52,823 nt of DNA from an uncultured Bacilli bacterium (GTDB taxonomy: Bacteria; Bacillota_I; Bacilli_A; RF39; UBA660), in the NCBI GenBank assembly GCA_944358825.1, contig CALVSA010000005.1, positions 1 to 52,823 of the forward strand, written 5' to 3'. The position numbers were made by a program, and so were the translations under genes. The first letter of the stretch is position 1, and each line of letters begins with the position of its first letter. Below are positions 7,314-16,773 of this stretch, in pieces. Under the pieces are notes generated by a model. The model did no database searches. It worked only from the letters and a program-made list of their open reading frames with translations, and had not been told where the DNA came from.

Positions 7314-9077
7314 CTATTCTACCTCCATTTCATGATTTTCAATTTCTAATTTTAACTTATTAATAAAATCATCTAACTTCATTTCTTTAGTTTCTTTAGA
7401 ACCATGAATTCTATAACTAATTAAATCATTTTCTTTCTCATGATCGCCAATAATCAGAGTATAAACAATCTTTTTAGTTTGCGCCTCACGCATTTTATAT
7501 CCTAATTTTTCATCTCGATCATCAAGTAAAACTCGAATATGACTATTCTGTAATTTTTCCTCTATCATTTTACTATATTCTAAATGATATTCATTATTAA
7601 CAGAAATAATACATACTTGAATAGGACTTAACCAAAGTGGAAAAATACCTTTAGTCTCCTCAATTAAAAATGCTGTAAATCGATCAAAAGTACCAAAAAT
7701 AGCTCTATGAATAACAACTGGTGTTTGTTTTTCACCTTTACTATCAATATAAGTTAAATCAAATCTCTTTGGTAATAAAAAATCTAATTGACAAGTAGAC
7801 AAAGTAACTTCAGGTCCTACTGCAGGTTTAACTTCAACATCTAATTTAGGTCCATAAAAAGCAGCTTCCCCAATTGCTTCAAAATATTCAACACCTAAAC
7901 TATTTAATACTTCTCTTAATTTATTTTCAGCAGTATCCCACATCTGATCATCATCAAAATATTTTTCTTTATCAAGTGGATCTCTTAAAGATAATCTAAA
8001 TTTATAGTCTTTTATTCCAAAATCTTTATAAACATCTAATATTAAATTAACAACTTTTTTAAACTCATCACCAATTTGTTCCGGTGTTACAAATAAATGC
8101 GCATCATTTTGACACATACATCTAACTCTTTCTAATCCTTTAACTGCCCCACTAGCTTCATACCTAAAATCAGTAGCAAACTCTCCTATCCTAACTGGTA
8201 GATCGCGGTATGAATGAAGTTTATTTTTAAATATCAACATATGATGTGGACAATTCATCGGTCTTAAAACAAATTCCTCATCATCTACTTTCATAACTGG
8301 AAACATATTTTCTTTATAATGATCCCAATGACCTGAAGTTTTATATAAATCAACTGTTCCAACACATGGAGTATATACATGTTTATAACCTAATTCTTGT
8401 TCTTTTAAATAAATATAATTTTCCAACTGTTTTCTAATTATCGCTCCGTTTGGAAGCCATAAAGGCATACCAGATCCAACTAACGGATTATTCATAAATA
8501 ATTCTTGATCTTTTCCTATTTTTCTATGATCTCGAAGTTTAGATTCTTCCAAATAATTTAAATATTCAATCAAATCTTGTTCATTTAAAAAACAAACTCC
8601 ATATATTCTTTGTAACATTTTGTTTTTAGAATCGCCTTTAAAATACGCACCACTTACCTTAAGTAATTTAAAATACTTCATCTGTTTAGTACTATTTACA
8701 TGAGGTCCACGACACAAATCAATAAAATCTCCTTGTTTATAAGCAGTTATATTAGTATCTTCATCCATATTACTTATAAGATCTATTTTATACTCATCAT
8801 CTTTAAACATATCTAAAGCTTCTTCTCTACTTAATTCTATTTTATTAATTAATTTATTATCTTTAGATATCTTCTTCATCTCTTTTTCTAATTTAGCTAA
8901 ATCTTCTTCTTTTATCACATCATCGCCTAAATCAACATCATAATAAAATCCTTCATTAATAACTGGGCCTACCCAAAACTTTGCATGTGGATATAAATGT
9001 TTAATTGCATGCGCTAATAAGTGGGCACAACTATGATTTAGAGTATTTAATTCTAAATTTTCTTTAATATTTATCAT
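7314..9077 (-). CDS. thrS: Threonyl-tRNA synthetase, TGS-less form
   Basis: A 587-aa class II synthetase charging tRNA-Thr. It begins directly with the N2 editing domain ([13 protein letters not shown], about 15-27; later the C.GPH motif near residue 117-121) and lacks the N-terminal TGS domain of about 60 residues found in most bacterial ThrRS. The core shows [13 protein letters not shown] (zinc Cys), [15 protein letters not shown] (motif 2) and [11 protein letters not shown] (motif 3), and ends in an HGTP anticodon-binding domain. ATG with a strong GGGAGG site. Expression is controlled by the T-box leader at 9092-9286; dapA follows without a gap. Confidence 0.95.
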   Translation of the reverse strand: MINIKENLELNTLNHSCAHLLAHAIKHLYPHAKFWVGPVINEGFYYDVDLGDDVIKEEDLAKLEKEMKKISKDNKLINKIELSREEALDMFKDDEYKIDLISNMDEDTNITAYKQGDFIDLCRGPHVNSTKQMKYFKLLKVSGAYFKGDSKNKMLQRIYGVCFLNEQDLIEYLNYLEESKLRDHRKIGKDQELFMNNPLVGSGMPLWLPNGAIIRKQLENYIYLKEQELGYKHVYTPCVGTVDLYKTSGHWDHYKENMFPVMKVDDEEFVLRPMNCPHHMLIFKNKLHSYRDLPVRIGEFATDFRYEASGAVKGLERVRCMCQNDAHLFVTPEQIGDEFKKVVNLILDVYKDFGIKDYKFRLSLRDPLDKEKYFDDDQMWDTAENKLREVLNSLGVEYFEAIGEAAFYGPKLDVEVKPAVGPEVTLSTCQLDFLLPKRFDLTYIDSKGEKQTPVVIHRAIFGTFDRFTAFLIEETKGIFPLWLSPIQVCIISVNNEYHLEYSKMIEEKLQNSHIRVLLDDRDEKLGYKMREAQTKKIVYTLIIGDHEKENDLISYRIHGSKETKEMKLDDFINKLKLEIENHEMEVE

Positions 9078-9091
9078 CTTTTACCTCCCAT

Positions 9092-9286
9092 AAAAAAATG
9101 ATACCACCTTGCCAAGGAGCAAGACGCGGTACCATCCTTGATTATACTTAATTTAGATAACGGTTTTAACCGGGAATCTCTTTCGAGTCCACACTAAAAA
9201 GGTAGTAAATATATACTAAATTATTAGTTTGCACCAACCACTAACTCTCTTAAAATTATCATATATATTCATGTCCTTTTTTGTTT
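9092..9286 (-). promoter_or_regulatory. Threonine T-box riboswitch
   Basis: A minus-strand leader with all T-box parts: stem I with the AGAG and GGTTGGTGCAAACTAA distal loop elements (about 9227-9255), a specifier loop with ACU (9204-9206) above a base stem AAAAGG/CCTTTT, the T-box core GGATGGTACCGCG (9125-9137) and the competing terminator with a T7 run (about 9092-9117). ACU is a threonine codon, which matches the gene behind it. Uncharged tRNA-Thr should stabilise the antiterminator and switch on thrS-dapA. Confidence 0.92.
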
Positions 9287-9325
9287 TACAATATTATTAT
9301 ATTATAAAGATAAAAACTTGTCAAC

Positions 9326-9850
9326 TTACTTTTCTACAAATGTTTGAGCCATTTTTATAAATTCATCTTTATAAGTATCTCTTTGGCTATATGTAGTCCA
9401 TGCAAATAATCTTCCATAATAGTTTTTAGTTTCAATTATATATACTTGCATATAGAAGTTAACAGATGAACCTTCTTCAGAAGACTTAAATTCAACATAA
9501 ATGCAATCATAATCTCCTATTTTAATATCTTTTTTTTCTTCAATTTGAATTTTGTATCTATCTTCAATATCACTAATCATATAATCTTTATACTCATCAT
9601 AAGATAAATCAAAATCCTCTTTACTCTCCATTAATGCCATAAAATATTTATTCTCATCATAATTAGCTATTTCTAAATTAGCAAGTTCATTTAATTCACC
9701 TTTAGTTACATTTTGCCAACTAGAAACAGTCTCAATACTAAAAGCTTCATCATAGCTGTTAAAAATCACTTTACTATCATTTTCATCTGATGAGGAACAA
9801 CCAACGAATAATAAACTAATCGCAGTTATTATAATTATTATTTTTTTCAT
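9326..9850 (-). CDS. Putative lipoprotein, unknown function
   Basis: A 174-aa protein with the signal MKKIIIIITAISLLFVGC and the mature lipid-anchored Cys at about residue 18, then an acidic linker SSSDEND. The mature domain starts F.SYDEAFSIETVSSWQNV, a pattern seen in small PsbP-like or LpqN-like surface lipoproteins that begin with a 'soft' beta hairpin and a Trp; this is only a resemblance. Acidic overall. It stands alone between the T-box leader and the tRNAs, with GGAGG upstream of the start. Confidence 0.7.
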   Translation of the reverse strand: MKKIIIIITAISLLFVGCSSSDENDSKVIFNSYDEAFSIETVSSWQNVTKGELNELANLEIANYDENKYFMALMESKEDFDLSYDEYKDYMISDIEDRYKIQIEEKKDIKIGDYDCIYVEFKSSEEGSSVNFYMQVYIIETKNYYGRLFAWTTYSQRDTYKDEFIKMAQTFVEK

Positions 9851-9962
9851 TTCTTCCTCCCATTCGTAAGTATTTTACCAAAAATATCAAAAAAAGTCCA
9901 ATTTTTTTATTAATAACTTTCTTTTATTCAAATGAATTTTTCATTTTTTTTATAAAAAAGTA

Positions 9963-9991
9963 TTGCTAAAGTTTTTTTTATATGCTATAAT
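9963..9991 (+). promoter_or_regulatory. Promoter of the tRNA-Ile / tRNA-Glu unit
   Basis: TTGCTA (9963-9968) and TATAAT (9986-9991) spaced by 17 bases, 21 bases before the first tRNA. Confidence 0.7.
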
Positions 9992-10012
9992 GAATGGGCA
10001 AAGCGAAAAAAT

Positions 10013-10089
<77 letters not shown>

Positions 10090-10105
10090 TTTTGTTATTA
10101 TATAT

Positions 10106-10182
10106 GGCCAGTTGGTGAAGCGGCTTAACACACTGCCCTTTCACGGCAGCATTCACGGATTCGAATTCCGTACTGGTCACCA
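10106..10182 (+). tRNA. tRNA-Glu (TTC)
   Basis: A 77-base cloverleaf with acceptor GGCCAGT pairing with ACTGGTC, anticodon loop CTTTCAC (anticodon TTC), T-loop TTCGAATTC and encoded CCA. It is 16 bases after tRNA-Ile in the same transcript. Confidence 0.95.
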
Positions 10183-10196
10183 ATTTGATATTTAAA

Positions 10197-10246
10197 GGGG
10201 CTGTCTCAAAATTAAGTGATTGATTTTGTATCAGTCTCTTTTTTTA
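10197..10246 (+). terminator. Terminator of the tRNA-Ile / tRNA-Glu unit
   Basis: A stem GGGGCTG/CAGTCTC, a symmetric 3x3 internal loop, a 6-bp inner stem CAAAAT/ATTTTG and a T7 run. The GGGGCTGTCTC start also resembles some insertion-sequence ends, but no partner end is seen. Confidence 0.6.
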
Positions 10247-10270
10247 TTATATTTTTTGTAATAAAAAATA

Positions 10271-10296
10271 AAACTCTTGATTTTTCAAGAGTTTAA
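10271..10296 (-). terminator. Terminator downstream of tRNA-Lys
   Basis: A 10-bp stem (AAACTCTTGA with TCAAGAGTTT) and a T-rich run on the minus strand, 11 bases past the tRNA. Confidence 0.6.
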
Positions 10297-10306
10297 ATTA
10301 CATAAA

Positions 10307-10382
10307 TGGTGAGCTGTTAGGGACTCGAACCCTAGACCCATTGATTAAGAGTCAATTGCTCTACCAACTGAGCTAACAGCCC
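10307..10382 (-). tRNA. tRNA-Lys (CTT)
   Basis: A 76-base minus-strand cloverleaf GGGCTGTTAGCTCAGTTGG..., anticodon loop CTCTTAA (anticodon CTT), T-loop TTCGAGTCC and encoded CCA. A TATACT box lies about 20 bases upstream. Confidence 0.95.
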
Positions 10383-10443
10383 GAAAAAATGAGCACATAA
10401 CAAGTATATCACAAAAAAACAAAAAAATAAATATATTTTAAAA

Positions 10444-10470
10444 GAAAAATCAAGGAATTTTATCCTTGAT
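10444..10470 (-). terminator. Terminator of the agmatine deiminase operon
   Basis: An 8-bp stem ATCAAGGA/TCCTTGAT followed by five T on the minus strand, 23 bases past the aguA stop. Confidence 0.65.
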
Positions 10471-10492
10471 TTATATATATAAATTATTAAAG

Positions 10493-11590
10493 TTATTTAC
10501 CAGCAGGTAATTGTTGAGTAATACAGTGAATATTTCCACCGCCAAGTAATATTTCTCTAGCATAAATTGGCTCGATTACACGATCCGGATATAACTCCTG
10601 TAATTTTTCAATGGCAAGTTTATCATGTGGATCATTAAATACAGGTAAAGCAACAAAACCATTTCCTACATAATAATTTACATAAGACGCTGCCATACGA
10701 TCTCCTTCTTCACGAGGTAGAGTACCATCGACAGCATCTACACCTAAAGATTCTTCTTTAGTAATTAAAATTGGTGTTGGAGTTAATAACTTATGAATTA
10801 CTAACTTTCTTCCTTTAGCATCAGTAACACTACTTAAATAGTTATATGCTTCCATGCTTCTTTGATATTGTGGATCATTTTCATCTTCTGTCCACGCTAA
10901 TACAACTTCACCTGGTTTAACAAAGTTGCACATATTATCAACATGTCCATTAGTCTCATCATTATAAATACCATTTGGAATCCATAAAACTTTTTCACAA
11001 TTTAGATAATTACATAAAACTTTTTCAATTTCTTCTCTACTCATATTAGAATTTCTTCCAGCAGATAATAAGCATTCTTCGGTTACCATAACTGTACCTT
11101 CACCATCGACATGAATTGATCCGCCTTCCAAAATAAAATCATCAAGTCTATAACGATCAACACGTTCTAATTCGCACATTTTCATAGCAATTTTATCATC
11201 TTGATCCCAAGGAAAATATAATCCATCAACTAGTCCACCCCATGCATTGAAAGTCCAGTCAACTCCTCTAACGTCGCCTTTATCATTAACTACAAAAGTT
11301 GCTCCACAATCTCTAATCCATGAATCATTATTACTCATCTCAACAACTCTAACATAATCAGGCAACATACCTCTTGCATTAGAATATTGCTCTTTGCTAA
11401 CACACATAGTAACAGGCTCATATTTACCTATAGTTTCTGCTACTTTAACAAACACTTCTTGAGCAGGTTTTCCACCTAAACGCCAATTATCTGGACGTTC
11501 TGGCCAAATAATATATGTTCCAGCGTGTTTTTCAAATTCTCCTGGCATCCTAAATCCATCTTGCTTAGGAATAGTTGTTAATTTTTTCAA
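10493..11590 (-). CDS. aguA: Agmatine deiminase
   Basis: A 365-aa peptidyl-arginine-deiminase-family enzyme converting agmatine to N-carbamoylputrescine and ammonia. Visible: [19 protein letters not shown] (about 19-37), [12 protein letters not shown] (about 87-98), the catalytic His in [10 protein letters not shown] (about 213-222), and the nucleophilic Cys in [11 protein letters not shown] (Cys about 356). Length is typical. It is the last gene of aguB-aguD-aguA, with the terminator behind it. In other Firmicutes the pathway yields ATP and raises pH in acid. Confidence 0.96.
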   Translation of the reverse strand: MKKLTTIPKQDGFRMPGEFEKHAGTYIIWPERPDNWRLGGKPAQEVFVKVAETIGKYEPVTMCVSKEQYSNARGMLPDYVRVVEMSNNDSWIRDCGATFVVNDKGDVRGVDWTFNAWGGLVDGLYFPWDQDDKIAMKMCELERVDRYRLDDFILEGGSIHVDGEGTVMVTEECLLSAGRNSNMSREEIEKVLCNYLNCEKVLWIPNGIYNDETNGHVDNMCNFVKPGEVVLAWTEDENDPQYQRSMEAYNYLSSVTDAKGRKLVIHKLLTPTPILITKEESLGVDAVDGTLPREEGDRMAASYVNYYVGNGFVALPVFNDPHDKLAIEKLQELYPDRVIEPIYAREILLGGGNIHCITQQLPAGK

Positions 11591-11605
11591 TATATACCTT
11601 CTTTC

Positions 11606-12994
11606 TTATTTTTTAGTTTCTTTTACACGAGATGCTAAAATTTCTTGAATAATTAATGAGACAATTACACCAACAATAAGTGGTAAATTACCTTCTATAT
11701 ATTCAGCACTAAAGTCTCCAAATAATGTAAAGATTATAGCCAATACTAATAATACCATTGGTATAATTGCAAACGCTTTAATAAAGCCATCGCTTCCGCC
11801 AACTTTATAAACTCTAGGTGTTTTATCAGTTTTACGAAGTTTTAAAAACGACAAGAATAACGGTACATAACTTAATAATAATGTAACTAAACTAAGTGAG
11901 AAGAATGTCCAGAATAAGTTACTTGCAGATTCTGATATATTTCCTAAAATAAGTCCAACAATAATTATTCCTGTAGCAACAATACCATTCATAATTGATG
12001 CCATATAAGGAACTCCTTCTTTATTAGTTTTACTAAAGATCTTTGGAAGGCCACCATCATCAGCACTATATTTTGCAACTGAATTAACGCCAAATGACCA
12101 TGATACAATATTAGCAACCATTGTATAAATAAACATTAAACCAACAGCAATAACAACAGCTCTAACTAAATCAGGATTAACACCCAAATTTGTAAGTAAA
12201 ATCATAAAACTCTCTGTAATTCCAGAAGCCTCAGCTTGCTCCATAGTCATTGCTATATTAATACCAGTAGCCGGTAAAATATAGAATAATGCCATTAAAG
12301 CACCACCGACAATTAAAGCCTTTGGAATTTCTTTTTTAGGATTCTCCATATCATCGGCAAATGTAGCAACTACTTCAAATCCTAAGAAGTTAAATATAAT
12401 AACTGATAAAAATGCTAAACCGGCAAGATCTAAACTTGGTAATAAATCGGATACTGAAGTTATAGGATTAGCACTTTCTCCAGTTTTTATAAATACATAA
12501 ATACCTAAAATACCAAGTCCTAACATAAATGCAATTTTAAAAAATGTTCCAATATTAACTATCCATTTACTCTCACCAATTCTCTTGGTGCCAAGAAATG
12601 AAACTAACCAAGTATAACCAAGTTGTAATACTAATAACCAAACAATTGATAACTCAATTTCAAAAATACCCGCTATTACATCCGTAACAGCAACTGCTAA
12701 TGATGCAATCCAAAGTGGGAAATTAATCCAATAATTCCACGCTACTCTAGATGCCCATTTTGCGCCAAATGCTCTTTTAACCCAATCATACATTCCACCT
12801 TCACTTTGATAAGTAGTTCCAAGTTCAGCTGAAATCATACCATAAGGAACACAGAAAGCAACAATTAGAAATATCCACCAAAAATATTGTGAATTTCCTA
12901 TAGCAGCAGTTGGCATAACAGATTCAGCAACTAAAGTTATACAAACAGTCGCTAAAACCGCATCCACTAAACGAAATTTCTTTTTTTTCTTCAT
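11606..12994 (-). CDS. aguD: Agmatine/putrescine antiporter
   Basis: About 462 aa, an APC-superfamily transporter with around twelve hydrophobic segments and the family's early AELGTTYQSEGGMYDWVKRAFG motif (about 56-77). Its place between putrescine carbamoyltransferase and agmatine deiminase makes agmatine-in / putrescine-out exchange the expected activity. I choose the ATG at 12994 (MKKKKKFRLVDA) with GAAGG upstream; a GTG four codons earlier is inside the site. It starts about 20 bases after aguB. Substrate is inferred from context. Confidence 0.85.
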   Translation of the reverse strand: MKKKKKFRLVDAVLATVCITLVAESVMPTAAIGNSQYFWWIFLIVAFCVPYGMISAELGTTYQSEGGMYDWVKRAFGAKWASRVAWNYWINFPLWIASLAVAVTDVIAGIFEIELSIVWLLVLQLGYTWLVSFLGTKRIGESKWIVNIGTFFKIAFMLGLGILGIYVFIKTGESANPITSVSDLLPSLDLAGLAFLSVIIFNFLGFEVVATFADDMENPKKEIPKALIVGGALMALFYILPATGINIAMTMEQAEASGITESFMILLTNLGVNPDLVRAVVIAVGLMFIYTMVANIVSWSFGVNSVAKYSADDGGLPKIFSKTNKEGVPYMASIMNGIVATGIIIVGLILGNISESASNLFWTFFSLSLVTLLLSYVPLFLSFLKLRKTDKTPRVYKVGGSDGFIKAFAIIPMVLLVLAIIFTLFGDFSAEYIEGNLPLIVGVIVSLIIQEILASRVKETKK

Positions 12995-13014
12995 AACTAC
13001 CTTCACTTTCTAAA

Positions 13015-14007
13015 TTATTTTTCTAAATTTTCTTTACAAACTTTTGCTGTTTCTTCCATCTTGCCCATAAAATATACTAATAATCCACGCATAGCAGTAA
13101 GTCTGTTTTCTGCTTGATCAAAACAAATTGATACGTTTGGATTATCCATTACTTCGTCTGTAACCTCCTCACCACGAGTTGCAGGTAAGCAATGTAAAAA
13201 CTTAACATGAGAAGAAGCTTTTTTTATCATATCCATATTAACTTGATATTTCGGATAAAAAATCTTCATTCTCTCTTCTTTAGGTAATTCTGATTCATAT
13301 AATCCATACCATACATCAGTATAGATAAAATCAGCATCTTTCAAAGCTTCATCTTCATTATCAGTAATTAAAAAACTACCACCACTAACAGCACAATTTT
13401 CTTTAGCAATTTCTAAATACTTACCACGAAGTTGAAACTCTTTTGGTCCATAATGAACAAAATGTCCTCCCATCTTAGTAATCATCATCATTAAAGACGC
13501 ACAAACTTGAGTAGCATCGCCAACAAAAACAACTTTTAAATCCTTAACTGTCTTTCCCTTTGGCATGTGCTCAAAGATAGTAATTATATCACCCATCTCC
13601 TGTGTTGGATGATTATAATCACTCATTCCATTTAAAACAGGTACAGTTGCATATTTAGCAAGTTCAGCTACAGTTTCGTGTTTTTGTACACGAGCCATCA
13701 TTACATCAACAAGTCTTGATAAAACAATTGATGTATCTTTCATACTCTCATGTTTTCCAAGCTGAATTTGACCTGGCGCTAAATACTGTGCATGACCACC
13801 TAATTGAGTCATAGCTGTTTCAAATGAAACACGAGTTCTTGTTGATGGTTGTTCAAAAATCATACCTAATGTCTTATGATATAAAACATTAAGTGGATAA
13901 CCAGCTTTGATATTCTCTTTAATTAACAAGCTAATTTTGACAATATCCATCAACTCTTCTTTTGTAAAATCTTCAGTTGTAATGTAATCTTTTTTGCGCA
14001 AAAACAT
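13015..14007 (-). CDS. aguB: Putrescine carbamoyltransferase
   Basis: A 330-aa transcarbamylase that splits N-carbamoylputrescine with phosphate into putrescine and carbamoyl phosphate. Carbamoyl-phosphate binding: STRTRVSFE (about 56-64); HPTQEMGD (about 133-140); [11 protein letters not shown] near residue 270. The motif [10 protein letters not shown] in the second domain and the C-terminal extension ([17 protein letters not shown]) are typical of the putrescine rather than the ornithine enzyme. Good GGAAGTGAG site. First gene of the agmatine operon, with a clear promoter. No carbamate kinase (aguC) follows locally. Confidence 0.92.
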   Translation of the reverse strand: MFLRKKDYITTEDFTKEELMDIVKISLLIKENIKAGYPLNVLYHKTLGMIFEQPSTRTRVSFETAMTQLGGHAQYLAPGQIQLGKHESMKDTSIVLSRLVDVMMARVQKHETVAELAKYATVPVLNGMSDYNHPTQEMGDIITIFEHMPKGKTVKDLKVVFVGDATQVCASLMMMITKMGGHFVHYGPKEFQLRGKYLEIAKENCAVSGGSFLITDNEDEALKDADFIYTDVWYGLYESELPKEERMKIFYPKYQVNMDMIKKASSHVKFLHCLPATRGEEVTDEVMDNPNVSICFDQAENRLTAMRGLLVYFMGKMEETAKVCKENLEK

Positions 14008-14035
14008 CTCACTTCCTTTCCTATTTTACTATTAA

Positions 14036-14064
14036 AGTATATCATAACAATTTATATTTTTCAA
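14036..14064 (-). promoter_or_regulatory. Promoter of the agmatine operon
   Basis: TTGAAA (14059-14064) and TATACT (14036-14041) with a 17-base spacer on the minus strand, ending 28 bases before the aguB start. Confidence 0.7.
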
Positions 14065-14080
14065 TAATTTATTTCACAAA

Positions 14081-14110
14081 TAAAAAAAATTATTACATAC
14101 TTGCAATAAC
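14081..14110 (-). terminator. Terminator of the potABCD operon
   Basis: An imperfect stem TTATTGCA/TGTAATAA and a T8 run just past potD. It separates the transporter from the agmatine operon. Confidence 0.55.
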
Positions 14111-14114
14111 TTTT

Positions 14115-15134
14115 TTACTTAATTTCCGCCCAAATTTTATCATATTTTTTAATTGAAGTTCCTATATTCTTAACTAAAGTTGCTCTATTAAAATTATAAG
14201 TACTAATATTAGAAGCTTCATTACTTAAATAAGTATTATCAAGTATTTGATTAGTCTTTTTATTAACATTACAATAAGGATAGGACTCAATTACCTTCTT
14301 CATTACATCTTCTTCCAATAAATAATCAATAAACAAATAAGCATTATCTATATTTTTTGCCCCTTTTAAAATAGCATAATTATCAACACTAAGATTAAAT
14401 CCTTCTTCAGGATAAACAACTTTAATATTAGGATTTTCCTTCATTGCGATAGCAGCCTCTGCATTCCAAATTAAACCAATACTAACTTCTTTTGTGATTA
14501 GAAAAGACTTAGGACTATCACTATCAAATAATTTAACATTATCAGTAAGCTTTAATAACCATTGTTTAGCCTTTTCTAAAGCCTCATCACTAGTTTCATT
14601 CATATCATAACCAAGAGCCATTAAACTAGCTCCAATTATTATTCTCTGATCATCTAATAAAACAATTTCCCCTTTATATTTAGGATTTAATAAATCATTA
14701 TAAGAAGTAATATTCTCTTTAATAACTTCTGTATTATACACAATTAAGGTAGTAGCTGCTAAAAATGGTAATGAATAAAAATTACCTTTATCAAAATCTA
14801 AATTTAAATATTTACTATCCAAATTACCAATATTTTTTAACTTATTTTGATCAATAATTTCAAGCATCTTTTTATCTTTCATAATTTCAACCATATAATC
14901 ACTAGGAAAAATAAGATCATAAGTTCCCTCTTTTGCACTAGTAACTTTAGCAAGTAACTCCTCATTTGATGAATATGTAGAATAATTAACATCAATATTG
15001 TATTTTTCTTCAAAATCATAAATAACCTCATCAGGAATATAAGAAGACCAATTTAAAACATTTAACTCACTCTTATTATTATCACTACATCCAACAAGTA
15101 ATAATAACACTAATAAAACAAATACTCTCCTCAT
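14115..15134 (-). CDS. potD: Spermidine/putrescine-binding lipoprotein
   Basis: A 339-aa extracellular solute-binding protein with a lipoprotein signal MRRVFVLLVLLLLVGC (Cys about 16). The mature start LNVLNWSSYIPDEVIYDFEEKYNI is typical of PotD, as is SDYMVEIM (about 84-91) and the WNAEAA region (about 223-228). It delivers polyamine to PotBC. The start overlaps potC by four bases. It is the last gene of potA-B-C-D. Confidence 0.93.
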   Translation of the reverse strand: MRRVFVLLVLLLLVGCSDNNKSELNVLNWSSYIPDEVIYDFEEKYNIDVNYSTYSSNEELLAKVTSAKEGTYDLIFPSDYMVEIMKDKKMLEIIDQNKLKNIGNLDSKYLNLDFDKGNFYSLPFLAATTLIVYNTEVIKENITSYNDLLNPKYKGEIVLLDDQRIIIGASLMALGYDMNETSDEALEKAKQWLLKLTDNVKLFDSDSPKSFLITKEVSIGLIWNAEAAIAMKENPNIKVVYPEEGFNLSVDNYAILKGAKNIDNAYLFIDYLLEEDVMKKVIESYPYCNVNKKTNQILDNTYLSNEASNISTYNFNRATLVKNIGTSIKKYDKIWAEIK

Positions 15135-15913
15135 CTAGCATCACTTCCAATACTTCTCATTTGCATAAGTATATTAAATGTCAAAATTATAAACACAATA
15201 AGTAATAAAATACTACTTAAAGCATAAACATCGGGAGTAATCCCAGTTTTTATCATCGAATATATTTTTAAAGGCAATGTATTACTACTAGGTCCTGAAG
15301 TAAAATAACTAATAATAACATCGTCCAAAGATAAAGTAAAAGAAAGTAAAGCCCCAGCCCTTATTCCCGATAAAAGAGTTGGCAATGTAATTAAAAATAA
15401 AGTTTGAAAATTACTTGCACCTAAATCATAAGCTGCTTGTTCTATAGTATCAACATTTTTATTTATCGCACTACGAACACTAACTACAACAAATGGAATA
15501 CAAAATACTATATGAGATAACAAAATAGTATAAATACTAAGTTCAAGTTTAAATAAAGTATATATTGATAATAAAGAAATTCCTAATACAATTTCTGGAA
15601 TAACTATCGGAATATACAACAGCTTATTAATTGTATTTTTAAAAGGAAAATTATATTTATGAAGCCCAATTGCCCCCATTGTCCCAATAACAGTTGAAAC
15701 AATAGTACTAATAATTGCAATTAAAATAGTATTAGTAAAAGCTTCTATTAGCTGTTTATTGCTAAAAAGTTCATAATACCATCTTAACGTAAAATGTTCG
15801 AAAACTATATTTAACTCTGAAGAATTAAAAGAAAAACACACTAATACTATGATCGGTAAAAATAAGAAGAAAAACACTAATCCAATAAATATATTTTTTA
15901 AAACTTTTTTCAT
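15131..15913 (-). CDS. potC: Spermidine/putrescine ABC permease PotC
   Basis: A 260-aa inner-membrane permease with six hydrophobic segments and the EQAAYDLGASNFQTLFLITLP coupling (EAA) loop near residues 156-176 that docks on PotA. The N-terminal FIGLVFFFLFLPIIVLVCFSFN segment is characteristic of the PotC side. It overlaps potB by one base and potD by four. Confidence 0.93.
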   Translation of the reverse strand: MKKVLKNIFIGLVFFFLFLPIIVLVCFSFNSSELNIVFEHFTLRWYYELFSNKQLIEAFTNTILIAIISTIVSTVIGTMGAIGLHKYNFPFKNTINKLLYIPIVIPEIVLGISLLSIYTLFKLELSIYTILLSHIVFCIPFVVVSVRSAINKNVDTIEQAAYDLGASNFQTLFLITLPTLLSGIRAGALLSFTLSLDDVIISYFTSGPSSNTLPLKIYSMIKTGITPDVYALSSILLLIVFIILTFNILMQMRSIGSDAR

Positions 15914-16773
15914 TAAAATCCTCCCAAATCATCCATTTTTCCACCTATTTTTTGATATATTTTTACCAAGCCAAAAGTAATTAAAACCAAACTAATAGAA
16001 ATTGCTGCCCCAAATGGCCAGTTTCTTGCAGATAAAAATTGATTTTTAATTAAATTACCTATTAACATTAGTTTACCACCACCTAATAAATCGGCAATAA
16101 AGAAATAGCCAATCGCAGGAATAAACACCATAAGTGAACCATTAAATAAACCCACTTTAGTTTGTGGCACAATTATCTTAAAAAAAGTTTTAAATGAAGT
16201 TGATCCTAAATCATATGAAGCTTCAATAACAGATTTATCAATTTTATCAACTGCACTAAATAAAGGTAAAATCATAAATGGAAGCAACGTATAAACCATA
16301 CCTAAAATAATGCCAAAATCATTATAAATAAAAGAAATCGGTGAAGAAATAACATTAATATCTTGTAAAAAAGTATTAACTATACCTGTTTTACGAAGTA
16401 ATACTATCCACCCATAAGTTCTAATTAAAGAATTAGTCAAAAATGGAACCATTACTAATGTCATAATAATATTTTTAGTCATTTTCTTCTTCTGTGATAC
16501 AAAAATAACGAACGGATACGCAATACATATACATATAAAAGTACTAATGCCTGCGATTAAAAAAGATTTAATAAAAAGCTTAATATAAACTAAATCAATT
16601 AAATTTAGATAATTAGATAAAGTCAGTGTATTATTAATTCCCCCATAATAATCAGTAGTTAAAAAACTTAAACAAAAAATATATAAAAGTGGTAAAAATA
16701 TTAAAACAATTACATAAAAACTAATTGGTAATAATGATAAATACTTAAAAAATTTACTCTCTTTTTTCATCAT
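15913..16773 (-). CDS. potB: Spermidine/putrescine ABC permease PotB
   Basis: A 286-aa permease with six membrane segments and an EAA loop (EASYDLGSTSFKTFFKIIVP, about 185-204). Its LRKTGIVNTFL.. periplasmic loop is typical of PotB. Start and stop overlap potA (four bases) and potC (one base), which shows tight coupling. Confidence 0.93.
   Translation of the reverse strand: MMKKESKFFKYLSLLPISFYVIVLIFLPLLYIFCLSFLTTDYYGGINNTLTLSNYLNLIDLVYIKLFIKSFLIAGISTFICICIAYPFVIFVSQKKKMTKNIIMTLVMVPFLTNSLIRTYGWIVLLRKTGIVNTFLQDINVISSPISFIYNDFGIILGMVYTLLPFMILPLFSAVDKIDKSVIEASYDLGSTSFKTFFKIIVPQTKVGLFNGSLMVFIPAIGYFFIADLLGGGKLMLIGNLIKNQFLSARNWPFGAAISISLVLITFGLVKIYQKIGGKMDDLGGF

Noticed and set aside
10197-10246. 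GGGGCTGTCTC-type insertion-sequence end
   Set aside because: It looks like a known IS end, but there is no partner end or transposase, and it folds as a terminator with a T-run right after the tRNAs.
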